Shown piece after piece: positions 39,080-51,500 of a stretch of DNA of 64,000 nucleotides. Where the stretch lies: assembly GCA_011033025.1 (NCBI GenBank), contig WFMF01000316.1:62001-126000 (forward strand), in the 5' to 3' direction. This DNA is from Beroe forskalii (lineage: Eukaryota > Ctenophora > Nuda > Beroida > Beroidae). Both the position numbers and the translations under genes were made by a program. The first letter of the stretch is position 1, and each line of letters opens with the position of its first letter. The notes beneath the pieces are model-generated. The model saw only the letters and a list, made by a program, of their open reading frames with translations, was not told the origin of the DNA and ran no database searches.

Positions 39080-39340
39080 AAAATTCGTGATTTTGAAGAT
39101 TTGTGATAAGGGGACGGACGGAAGGACGGACGGACGGACGGACGGACGGAGGGACATTTTCGCGACTGATATTATAAAGGAGCAATCCGGGCACTTTCCA
39201 GAAATTACAGTATTTCTATTGCAAATCTGAACCTGCTATATACAAATATCATATTTCTAACCTTCCCAAACCACGATCTCTGCCAACCCTCTCATTTGCC
39301 TTTTTGTATTCACAAAAAGGCCAATGGGGAGGGAAAAAAT
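39080..39340 (-). mobile_element. Dispersed element copy, right arm
   Basis: Reversed copy of the 25930 family, including a GGACGGAC tandem tract (39113-39150), CAGAAATTACAGTA and CCTTTTTGTATTCACAAAAAGG. It forms the outer part of the right inverted arm. Confidence 0.8.
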
Positions 39341-39439
39341 ATACCGCATAAAAAACTCCGATCCGTTCAAAAGTTAGAGATCGCAACGTAATCGAAACAC
39401 CATTAACAGAAATGAGCGCGCGCGCAACCCAGCCGGCAC

Positions 39440-39675
39440 AAAGAAACGAAACCAAAAATAAACCAAGAAAAAACGTTTTTCTTTGGTTTAATTTTGGTTT
39501 TCGTCAAACGTTATTCCTATACGTTTTTGATACGTTTAATAAACGGATCTGTGGAAACGTTTACACCAAAACCAAAAATAAACGTTTTTGATAGTTTATT
39601 TTTGGTTTATTTATAACGTTTTTAACAAAACCATAAATAAACGTATGTGGAACGTTTATTTATGGTTTACAGAAA
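39440..39675. repeat. Palindromic AAACCAAAAATAAACG repeats
   Basis: AAACCAAAAATAAACGTTTTT and its complement GTTTATTTTTGGTTT alternate several times, so the stretch can fold on itself. Non-coding. Confidence 0.7.
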
Positions 39676-39689
39676 ACTAATTTGTGGGT

Positions 39690-40370
39690 TGAAGTTTCGT
39701 TCCATAGAAACCTCAAGTAAACTTTTTAAAAATGTGTATTTTTCGTTCACGAAAAACCTGTTTATCACAAACCCTATGTGTAGCACCCACAAGGGCTTTA
39801 AAATCAAACTTGATCCGGCTGTTCAGGTTATTAGAAATTCCCACCCCATAGCAGTCACGGACTGATGGCTCGCTCTGTTGCAGATGTGTCCACTGCAGGC
39901 TCTTCTCCACTTCCCCCGCACAACTTCGCTGGTAATCTCTTCAAGAACAAACAGTATAATTACTATTACCGCCCTTTCTTTCACTTTCAGTCGCCGTGTT
40001 TCTCAGCAAATTTCACCGCAGCTTTCAGCTCTCTTTTCTTTCTTCCTTTCTTCATACCCCAGCTCATGCTTGACCGCATCACTGACACTCCTCAAACTCA
40101 CTCTTGAATTGCTCACATTTACTCTGCGGTAACCGAGTTTCCTGATTTTGATCGGAATCCGCCTCAACTGATGAATCGATCCAGCTGCTGACTCTGCTCT
40201 TGCTCTCTTGACAAGAAAACCATGGACAGCTGTCAAAACCAAATTTGACCAGATACGACTAGACTTGTCAAACTTCATCACTGTCGTCTTGCAGTACAGT
40301 TGACCTCCTCCCACTTTTCACCAAACACAGCATTGAAAGTTCATTTCCTTCGCCGGCAGTCTTGAACTAT
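39690..40370. other. Spacer with unconvincing ORFs on both strands
   Basis: A minus-strand open frame (40314-40003, 103 codons, basic) and overlapping plus-strand frames exist, but none shows a domain, splice structure or start context that would justify a gene call. Confidence 0.3.
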
Positions 40371-40374
40371 TCCG

Positions 40375-40680
40375 ACACGACCGGCTGGCCGGCCGGCTAG
40401 CCGACCGGCCGACCGGCCGTAGCCTAGCCGGCCGCTGTGGTCGGCTAGCCAAAGCCGGCGAATCCAATCAGCCGATCGGCTAACCGCCAGCTTGCGCCAG
40501 TTAGCCGGCGGCTAGCCAACCGGCCAACCGGCGGCTAACCAGTTAGCCGACCGGCTGGCAGCTTTCCTTCAATCAACCGGTCGGCTAGCCGCCCGGCTAA
40601 CACCTCCGGCTGCCAGTTAGCCGGCCGGTAGCCGGTCGGTTTGCCACCAGCCGGGCCGCTACCTGCCAACCGGGCCCACC
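40375..40680. repeat. GC-rich degenerate GCCGGC/GGCTAGCC repeat
   Basis: Short palindromic words (GGCCGGCCGG, GGCTAGCC, ACCGGCCGACC) are repeated irregularly for 300 bp, in sharp contrast to the AT-rich flanks. Confidence 0.8.
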
Positions 40681-40789
40681 GCCAAAGGGTACCGAAAACC
40701 TATCCAACATGCCTTCCTTTTCCAAACCTTCGTTTGCCCTTCCTTACGGGGAAAAATTTCCAAATGCTATCAAAATTTTTAGTTTTCAG

Positions 40790-41830
40790 TGACATCAGCA
40801 TTAGTAACAGTGATACGTCACTAATTAGTTTCAGTGATACGTCACACTAGTTTCAGTGATACGTCACACTAGTTTCAGTGATACGTCACACTAGTTTCAG
40901 TGATACGTCCAACTAGTTCCAGTGATACGTCACTAGTTTCTGTGATACGCCACACTAGTTCTAGTGATACGTCACACTAGTTCTAGTGATACGTCACCAG
41001 TTTCAGTGATATGTCACACTAGTTTCAGTGATACGTCACACTTGTTTCAGTGATACGTCACACTAGTTTTAGTGATACGTCACACTAGTTTCAGTGATAC
41101 GTCACACTAGTTTCAGTGATACGTCACACTTGTTTCAGTGATACGTCACACTTGTTTCAGTGATACGTCACACTAGTGTCAGTGATACGTCACACTAGTT
41201 TCAGTGATACGATTACGTCACACTTGTTTCAGTGATACGTCACACTAGTTTCAGTGATACGTCACACTAGTTTCAGTGATACGTCACACTAGTTTCAGTG
41301 ATACGTCACACTAGTTTCAGTGATACGTCACACTAGTTTCAGTGATACGTCACACTAGTTTCAGTGATACGTCACACTAGTTTCAGTGATACGTCCAACT
41401 AGTTCCAGTGATACGTCACTAGTTTCTGTGATACGCCACACTAGTTCTAGTGATACGTCACACTAGTTCTAGTGATACGTCACACTAGTTTCAGTGATAC
41501 GTCACACTAGTTTCAGTGATACGTCACACTTGTTTCAGTGATACGTCACACTAGTTTTAATGATACGTCACACTAGTTTCAGTGATACGTCACACTAGTT
41601 TCAGTGATACGTCACACTAGTTTCAGTGATACGTCACTAGTTTCAGTGATACGTCACACTAGTGTCAGTGATACGTCACACTAGTTTCAGTGACACGTCA
41701 CACTTGTTTCAGTGATACGTCACACTAGTTTCAGTGATACGTCACACTATTTTCAGTGATACGCCACATTAGTTTCATTGATACGTCACACTAGTTACAG
41801 TGATATGTCCAAAAGTTTCAGTGATACGTC
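40790..41830. repeat. 22-bp satellite (~47 copies) carrying a CRE-like half-site
   Basis: Unit TTCAGTGATACGTCACACTA plus GT. Each unit carries TGACGTATCA on the minus strand, i.e. a TGACG half-site as bound by bZIP factors. A distinctive block (GTCCAACTAGTTCCAGTGAT, then TTTCTGTGATACGCCACA) occurs at about 40908 and again at about 41391, 483 bp apart, showing multi-unit duplication. Copies degrade at the right end. Confidence 0.95.
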
Positions 41831-41839
41831 ACATTAGTA

Positions 41840-42170
41840 TTGCAACTATGGTAATGGATGTCCGACAATTTTCACAGTTGATGTGGTTTTTTTCCCATTT
41901 TCAATGTCACGGTTTTTGGTCCAAATCAAAATATGGATTGATTCAAATAAAAATATTGCATATTGATATTACATCATTATCATATTCATATTATAGTTAT
42001 CAAATAGAATTAGAAAATATTATCCTCTTTCGCCATTTTTTCATCTATAACCTCTCCTGAAATTTATTTGAATATTGTCCTACATTAACAATAAAACCGA
42101 AAAACATGCACTTTCAGATAATTTAAAGGTAACAAAACTGTTAAAATAAAGTGACCAGTCAATTAAAAAG
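41840..42170. other. Spacer downstream of the LMF gene
   Basis: AT-rich, no feature recognised. Confidence 0.35.
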
Positions 42171-42176
42171 GAGTTC

Positions 42177-42182
42177 TTTATT
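42177..42182 (-). terminator. Polyadenylation signal AATAAA of the LMF gene
   Basis: AATAAA on the minus strand, about 76 nt past the stop codon at 42260-42258. Position and sequence fit the poly(A) signal of this transcript. Confidence 0.6.
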
Positions 42183-42257
42183 CAAACCCTAAGTCAACCC
42201 CCAAACAACTTTACTCTGACAATTCATCTTTTTCTAAGGAAAATAAATCGATTAAAA

Positions 42258-42523
42258 CTACTCTGATTTCTCCTTCCCTTCCGGTACTCCCTTCCTCTTC
42301 TCTCCTTGGTCCTCCCCCTGCTCCTCCTCCTCACTCTCCTCTTCCTCACTCTCCTCTTCCTCACTTTCCTCCTCGTGTGAGATGGAATCCTGGGTGAGTT
42401 GCTCCACAGGACCGAGGTTAGTAGCCCGGGACATCATATCGTTCACATCTCTGTCAATGTCTCCCACGGAAGCGTTGTAATACATGTCCAGCTCCCTTCC
42501 GAAGAGCTTAATCAGCAGAAGGA
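42258..42523 (-). CDS. LMF gene last exon, acidic C-terminus
   Basis: Acceptor TCTTACCACCAG|TC completes Val and the membrane segment (VLLLIKLF), then GRELDMYYNASVGDIDRDV and a long Glu-rich tail ending EGKEKSE and TAG. The protein end is anchored by the AATAAA 76 nt downstream. Confidence 0.65.
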
Positions 42524-45500
42524 CTGGTGGTAAGAGGGGGTTAGGGAGAGGCTGGTTAATTAATTATTCAAAACAACAGTGGCAAATGCAGCAGAATGCC
42601 CAATAACGCTTCAGTTTCCAGTATGTTCCAGATATAGGAGTAGGAGATAAGCACTATGACTAAGCTGGCATTTGCAATTTTGAATTTAGACTCATTTGCA
42701 TCGAAATTATATGCATGAATTCCGCTGTTACACTGACCCAGTACTAGAGTGAGTCCAGCAACAGGGTATCTCAGGTCTTCGTAAGAGAAGAACAGGTAGT
42801 ACCACTGCTGAACCTCAGAGGCTCCTGACTTCCCTTTCTTAGCTTTCTTTCCTTTCTTTTCAGGAGGATTGCGGAGGAATCCTCTCTCTTCCCGGAACTC
42901 TGAGGAAAAGCATTGAATTTGGGGCAACTTACAGTAATCCAGACTTTTAATTTGACAAAAAGATAATTTGAGATTTAATAGCTTTAAGTTTAATCCAACT
43001 TTTTAAAAATTTGATTTGAGAGTTAGCTTTAACCGTCTTTGGATTTCGATTGAAATCGTTATGATAATCGGAATTATCATCAATAATGATTAAACGACAA
43101 TCCAAAAATACAATATCTTAAAATAGAAGAAAAAGATTTTATTACCATGATTAAAATCGTACTTATTTCATCTCATAAAACTTCAATAAATTAATAACAT
43201 TAATTAAAGAATTAACACCCGAAATAAACATGCACATTGCGCAAGTTAACAATAAATTAGGATAAAGTTTTGACTTTTGATAAATGACAATAGAAGAAAC
43301 TGAATTATGTAAATTGGGAAAAATACAAAGATAAAATTACAAAGGATACTGAAAGTGAAATAATTACAAAGATGACTATTTCTCAGCAATTGGTCATCTT
43401 TAGTTAAGTGGAATATTTTATAAGTTTATAGTCAAACATTGATGGCAATATAAATTCAATAAATTAGTTGATTAATTGATTAATCTGTGAGAATTCTAAA
43501 AACGTGAAGTTTATCAAGAAAAATAAGTTAAAAACATTCATAAACCCAGCTCACAACACCTTTTCCAGCCACAAGTATACAATATAGAGCACAACCTCCC
43601 CCAAAGACCGTATACAAACAACTATTGGTTGCCTGCTGATGAAGTCCCGGACATCGCTCAGCTCTAGTCCTCCCACCCACTCTGAGATACGAGACAAAGT
43701 GTCCCGGACATGACACCACCACACGCTTACAAGCAAGGAGACATGCCGCATGTCCTCCCTGGGATCGGGCGACGGAGGCACCGTGATGCCATCATCACGG
43801 CATCGAGACAAACCCGTGGCCTCTGAAAATTACAGTGTTACTCATCCATGAGACTGTGAAGCCTATTTTATTATTACTTTTTAGAATCTCAAAAATTTTC
43901 GCCGAAAATAACAAGGGATTTTCTTGACAAGATTATGTCAAAGTATGCCAGAGAATTTCCTGAATTCTTCTAAGTTCTAGCCAACCCTAAGTGCTAAAGG
44001 TTGCTGCGGAGATATTTCTAACTCCGGCCACAGTAGGCGGGGCTCGACCCCGCCACGGGGCCGGCCAGGCCATCTTGTCACGGCAGGATGGCCCCTGTCA
44101 GGTACGGGGCTTCTCCCATTCGGGAATCCAAGTGTAACGGAGCGATCGTTTCCGACCGGCAGCTCCTACACTTGGGCGCCGTCTGAGCCCTCGCAGGCCC
44201 TTCCCCCTTCTAGAAGTAGCTGGAGTGGCAATAGGGTCGTCCGGACTTTTACCTTTAAGTAACTCTAGTTAACTCATGAAATTTTGCATGCCAGTAAAAT
44301 TCGATCCAAATAAGAAAATGCTGCTTCCAGAAGTTTGAATCGTGGCCAATTTCGAGATTTAAAACCAAATTTTTGGTTTAAAATGGACCTTTTGAACAAA
44401 AATGACTTACACAAATACGCCCAAATTATCACTAATATTTGCTTTTCCCATGTACCAGCATTGCAGAGAGTCCAAAAGAACCAAATCACCACCGATTCTT
44501 CCTCATCGTCCGGACTTTTTGACTAGGTAGTTATTAACTCATGAAACTTTGCATGCAAGTAAAACTTTTCCCATCTAAGAAAAGGTTACATTCGGAATTT
44601 TGAATCATTGATTTATAGCCTCTTAAAAGCGTGGCAATTTCTGGGGCTCAAATGGAGTTTTTGACCATAAATGGCCAAATGGACCCAAAGTATGACTTAA
44701 AAATGCTTTTTCTATGTGACATCATTACGGAGAAGCAAATCATCTTACAGCTATACACAGATGTTCCCATTTCTAAGTTCGAAGAGAATTATCCGAATTC
44801 CGACAGGGTGCCAATGTGAGTTTTCTGGTCATGTCTTTTTATTCTCCAAAAATTGGAATGAGTAACACTGCAATCTTCATCCCTAATATAGTGCCATGTT
44901 TGCACATGGATCGATCGAAAGATTCGTCGAAAGAAGCTGCAAATTGCATTACGCGCGCGATGCTGTAATTTTCTTTTCATTGAAATTAATTTTTTATGGA
45001 GATTTGCACATTCTTTCGACAGATCTTTCGATCGATCCATGTGCAGTGTGCACACATAACAGGAGTAATACATATTAAAATGAAATCCAAAGCTAAAAAG
45101 AAATTATGTCCTCAAGAAATTCATCTGCACTCTGCAGCACTTTTCTCCAACTCCTTCGTTCAACATAGCTCCAACATGGCTACATCAGGCAGCGACATGT
45201 GAATGACAGTCAGATCCAAATGAACCACACCAGGATGAGTGCTGTGCAGGCATTATAAGTCCAATACCTACCTCAGCTTTCAGGGTGTTTAAATTAAAAT
45301 AATATCATGAAGATTATAACGCAACTCTGAACGTACCCTTGAGTTGGGTGAGTGAGACAGGAGGCATGTAGGGTTTCAGGTACTTCCTCGTCCACACTGC
45401 ACCACTGCCCTCAGAGCCAGGTACCGTGTACTGGTACCCGTAGTGCTGCGCTCTGATGTACCTGAAGGGGAGGAGAACTGTCAAGCAACACGGAGCCAGG

Positions 45501-48500
45501 TACCGTGTACTGGTACCCGTAGTGCTGCGCTCTGATGTACCTGAAGGAGAGGAGAACTGTCAAGCAACACGGAGCCAGGTACCGTTTACTGGTACCCGTA
45601 GTGCTGCGCTCTGATGAACCTGAAGGAGAGCAGAACTGTCAAGCAACACGGAGCCAGGTACCGTGTACTGGTACCCGTAGTGCTGCGCTCTGATGAACCT
45701 GAAGGAGAGCAGAACTGTCAAGCAACACGGAGCCAGGTACCGTATACTGGTACCCGTAGTGCTGCGCTCTGATGAACCTGAAGGAGAGGAGAACTGTCAA
45801 GCAACACGGAGCCAGGTACCGTATACTGGTACCCGTAGTGCTGCGCTCTGATGTATCTGAACAGGAGGATAACTTTCAAACAAAGTGAATCATTTCAATC
45901 TGGAAGAAAGCCGATTTTCAAAAAGTAGAAGCAAAAGTGAAAACACTATTCCTAACCAAAACCATAACCTGAACCATAACCCTAACCATTGACCTAAACC
46001 TAACTGTTTATGGTTAGGATAAGATTTGGCTACGATGGTTAGGGTAATGGTTGGGATATACGACAGAAATAGCGCTTCCACTTCTGTTCCCCACTTTTTC
46101 AAAAAGTGGCTATGTCATATTGTTGTCTATGGATTTTATATTTAAGGGGGAGAATTTTTCTGTTGTTGTAAAACCCACGAATGGGTACCACTAAGGGCTC
46201 CTAAGGTGATAATAGTAATATGCCAAATTTATCCGAAAACGACGAAAACATTTGGCACCCCCCTGTATACAGAAAAAGTTATAGGTAACAATCAAGTCTA
46301 TCTAATGGAGATACTAACTTAGAGGAGATACTTAAGGGGGGGGGGGGGGGGGGGAGGATCAATCCAAATATTTTGGAAAACAAGTTTCTGAGATAATGGT
46401 ATACCAAAAGGCATACCCCGCTGGCCAACTCTTTGGCCGGGTCTGGTGCCCCCAGACCCACTGGCGCCAGTGCCAAAAGTGCGCCCAAAATGGGCGCATC
46501 TTTTCAAAAGCGACTTGGACAGGATTTGGGGTGTGCAATGGATAGATCTTGGTCCCTTGCCCATATCCAAAAAATAAAAAATTTCCTCCGAACCAGAAAT
46601 TTTTACCCATTTCGCTGCCTACTCGCTTCGCTCACAAAACTTTTGCCTATTTTTCTGCCTCCTCACTTCGCTTTGTAAATTGATTCCATTTTGGCAACAA
46701 AGCAAACAGGCCTCAAAATTGGCTCCTTTAATGATTACTATTAAGCAAAAGCAATTATTTTGATAAACTTGCAAAATCACGAACAGTCCGTCAATTGCAT
46801 GTAGACTTTTTGATTTCGAATCCCTACTGACACTATCCTTCGACGCAGGCGAAAGTTTTACATGTCTTAGACTCAGTGTGTCTTGGGCCAATTTATTAAC
46901 ATAATTTGATGACAACAGCCCGCCGCAGGCGAAAATTTGGAAGGTTTTACCTCTGAGACTGTCTAGGATCAATGTTGAGCAACATAATTTGATCATAACA
47001 GCCCACCACAGGCGAAAATTTGGAACCTGTTTTACCACTCACACTGTCTAGGATCAATTCAGCAACATAATTTGATCACAACAGAGCGCCGCAGGCGAAA
47101 ATTTGGAACCTGTTTTACCTCTGAGACTGTCTAGGATCATTCAGCAACATAATTTGATCATAACAGCCCGCCGCAGGCGAAAGTTTTTAAGTTTCATTGA
47201 CTATGAATATGGTTGTTACACCTTTACTAACCTCTCCTACCTTAATATAGGATAGCCCCGTTAGTGATGACCTCAAGTAGCTAGGATATGGACCCTCATC
47301 AAGAAGATCATCGGACCTAACATCAGCTTCCTTACCCTAGGGCAGCTCTGTACATATACACTTATCCTCTTAGTATTGATATCCTTTTATATTATTTATA
47401 TCTCTTATATTGTAGTACTCATTTGACTCTGGGATATCGGGATTGCTTCTAGTTTAGGATTAGTTAGTTATAGTTCTGTATAGATAGTAGTAGTAGTCAT
47501 AGGTTCAAGCTTTATCAATGGTAGCAGTCAGTTAAGTAGTTCGTTCCTCACCTCATAGCTCAGCACCTCACAGTTTAGTTGAATTTATTTTATTTTTAGC
47601 AATGTTCAGTTTTCATATAATTTTAGTTTAGAATTGGGGCTTCCTCAGTTGTTTAAGTTTAAAACTCAGTCCTTGCCCTGGGGAAGATGACCTTAATCTC
47701 AAGCCTCAGAGAAACTCCGGCAATAGTCCGTTGAGAAGATGAACATGAAAGTACCGTTTGTAAATACATTTTTGTAATTTATTGGATTTTGGGTTTTAGA
47801 TTTAGTGTTCTAGGTATTAATCTCAGTTTATTTTCCTCAGAGTAATTTATTTCTATTAAAAGTTTAATGATTTTGAGTATGTTGGCAAGAATAACTTTAT
47901 TAATTTATAGATATGTTTTTGTCAATGTCACATCGTGTAGATGTTTAAATAACTGTTTTCCTGATATATTCATTTAATAATGTATTTTATCGTAAAAATC
48001 ATGAGATCACTATCATTTCACTTCACTCATAGATAATTAGATAGCTAGCTGTAATTTAAATTATTATATTCAGTTAATTTCACCTTCATTCACTCACTTT
48101 TGTTGTTCAATGATTTTGTAGTTTATCCCAGTTTTAAGGACTCTATACCCAATTTTCAATTTAATTTAATCAATCTTTATATCGTCTTAAATATAATTAT
48201 TATCTTAAAGAACATGGTTAATTATTATTTTACCATGGTTTAAATCTTGAAATTGATTTAAATTTCAAAATTTAAAATTTAAAACGGGAGAAATTAGTGT
48301 ATCTATTATATATCTCGTAGTATGTATTATCTATAGTCAGTGTGTGGTATGTACATTGTACATGGAGCTTCTTCATCATCATACTTCTATAAAGCCTATC
48401 AGACATCATCCTAAAGTTCTTCATTTACTTTCCTCATTATTCAGTGTTCAGTTGGACAATTTCATTTTACCGCCAAGCGTTTCATACGTATGGCGCAGAC

Positions 48501-51500
48501 ATTTACTTTCGGTACATCTACCTTCATTGCTCAGCATTTCCTGATGCGCGTTACTGCGCTGCGTGGCATTAACCACGAGGTTTTAAGTGATGGACATAGA
48601 AATACCCTGAAGTTGATTCTGAAGCAGTCGAAAGCTAAGCCAGGTGCTGCCACCGATTTGGCGTAGTTGAAAGATGACTACAGCCCTGAAGCGGGCGCGG
48701 TTTGGAACCGCTGTGTACTCGCTGGTTTTGTATTGAAGAGCACGGCTCTGGGCGTGTGGTGGACCTAGGCAGATCGAGTAGAAGTTGAAGAAAGAAAACG
48801 GGGGAAGTTTGTTACACCTTTACTAACCTCTCCTACCTTAATATAGGATAGCCCCGTTAGTGATGACCTCAAGTAGCTAGGATATGGACCCTCATCAAGA
48901 AGATCATCGGACCTAACATCAGCTTCCTTACCCTAGGGCAGCTCTGTACATATACACTTATCCTCTTAGTATTGATATCCTTTTATATTATTTATATCTC
49001 TTATATTGTAGTACTCATTTGACTCTGGGATATCGGGATTGCTTCTAGTTTAGGATTAGTTAGTTATAGTTCTGTATAGATAGTAGTAGTAGTCATAGGT
49101 TCAAGCTTTTATCAATGGTAACCGTAATATTAGTTACAAGTACACTATCCGGCCGCATGCAAAAATTTTGAAAGTCTTACATCTGAAACTGTCTGTGACA
49201 AATTAAGTGACATCACAACAGCCTGTCGAAGGCAAAAATTTTCAAGGTTTTTCGCATCTGAATCAATTCAATTTGTTCTTCCTGGGAAGGTGCTCACATG
49301 AAGGGATGATGCCTCTGAAAATGCCGATTCAGATTGTGTGCATGCAGGCACGTTTTGCACATTCCACATTGAATATCTTTCTGAGACAGTTTATACATCC
49401 TAATTCTTATCGCTGGAAACTGTAAGTTAGTACAGGAATGATTTTAAATGTCATTTATTAAATTTATCCGAATGCAATTCGGGTAAAACACAGTACAGAA
49501 AATTAAATTTTCTGTCTAGCTTTCCGCCGAGAATTTCCTCCGTTTTCCCCAAAAATTTCCTCCGTCACAAAATTTCCCCCGAACCAGGTTTGCTGGTTCG
49601 CGGCTTTTTGGATATGGGGTCCCTTGAGTTATCATTAAAAAAAGTTGGAAGTCGATATCTCAAAAAATGGCCGAGCTATGGCCGAAAAACTTTTGCTCAA
49701 ACGCTTAACTTCGGCTACGATTGATATTTCTGCATAATTCTTTTTTCACGTGAAACTAGACTAAATTCCTCAAAAACAAATGGACTCAGTGTGTAATAAA
49801 TCAGGATTTTGGCACTACAGTGCGTACTAATTATTTATTACGAACCGTACACTGGTGACTATACGGATTTTGAAGCACTGCAAAAATATCCTCGATAGGT
49901 GCATAATATTATTTACTTATTTAAGTACCTATGTAAGCATTTCATAAACTCAGGATTGCGCAAAAAACAGAAAGATACCTTGGCAAAACATGGATGCAGA
50001 GATCAGAAAAAATCTTGATGAATCTCTGCCTTATGATCATGCACACAAAATGGCATCATGAAAGATGTTCATATCAGTCCAAGCACCATCTTCAATCAAG
50101 AATAAGGTTACTTATTTGAATCTAAGCACTTTTTTCAATATTAATGATTGAAAACTATAACTTATATCATAACATAGTTTGATCATCATGTATACTAGGG
50201 TGGAATCCGGGTATTATTTCCCCAAAAAGCTATTGGTAAGGGTTAGAAATGGACAAGTCCTAAAAGTGTTTGGAAAGTTTTAGCAAGTACCCGATACCTA
50301 CTGTAGTTGCCATGTCCTCAGACAACAGAGGGGCTGGTTTTCTGTGCCATGTGTGGTGGCTATAATGGCTGGAAGTTCAAGAGCTTTTTAGTTAGTTGGC
50401 AAACATGCAAGGAAACAGGCTGACGTTTCAAAGATTCACAATCAGATAGTGTTCATCTCTAATCCTAACTTCCTAAAGTTTACAATCTTTTTATCACTTC
50501 AATCATTCGCAACTTTTGTAACATAACGCTGATATCTTCTTACCGACATATCTCATGCCATCAATGACGAAAACGAAAAGTGTGTTAACCTTCTTTAGGA
50601 TGAAGTCGTCATATATCACTGGGTTGGTAACAGAGTTGATGGGCAGCACCAGTATCGAAATAATGGAATAAAAGGGTGTAGCATCAACAACATCTAAAGT
50701 ATGGCAGAGGCAAATGAGCAAAAACGGAACCCAACACACCAAATTGGTAAGAATGATTCTTGTGATGGATTTCTGCAATCTTTCAGCTCTGCAATCATTT
50801 ACATTTTCATTATTCGTAGCCATCATGCCATGAATGCGTTTTGCTGATCTGTTGGCAAACATTAGAATCATCATGTAGCAAATTGCAATGGCAAAGGTGC
50901 TGGCAAGGTTAACCATCAGGTTGATCCAAACAAACAGGAATTGGGGGTCATTAGTTTTCACAAAATATTTGAATAGACATACCCCAGCATTTCCATAGAA
51001 ATGTATTTTCTTCCTACCGATTTCTTCATAATTATCAGTAAACATGTCGTTCAGAAGCCTTCCAATTTCATCCCAACTCAAGTCTTCCCGTAACCTATTG
51101 CCATAATAGGCCCTGAACACTTTGATGTGATTCTGCTTGCTTACAGCTGCCAGAAACAAGTTCATGTTACGGCTATAACTGAGTCCATTCACAAAAAAGT
51201 CCTTCAGGCCATCTGCTAGGGGTAGGAATGATAGTGTAGCAGCATAGATTACAACAAGACTTATTATGCAAGTCAGGGCAACTTTTTGATGTTTTTCCAG
51301 GTGGTTGCCACTTATTCTTTGCAAGCTTGTGACTCTAAAAATACTTAGGCACATCATCGAGTAAAGTGAGATGTAAGTACCAAAAGTGCTTATTATGCCC
51401 AGAAATGCACAGAAATCGCCACTTAGCCACTCAAGCTGACCCTTACAGTACCGATTACGAATTAAAATTGTATCCATAACTGCAGTTGTCACCAAGTAAA

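Noticed and set aside
43528..43730. Continuation of the LMF exon past 43731 (VSVWWCHVRDTLSRIS...)
   Set aside because: It follows a good GTAAGC donor, and the frame ends without a signal; taken as intron read-through.
44010..44215. HDV-like ribozyme (begins GGCCGGCC)
   Set aside because: The nested double-pseudoknot pairings (P1, P1.1, P2) could not be drawn with the sequence present.
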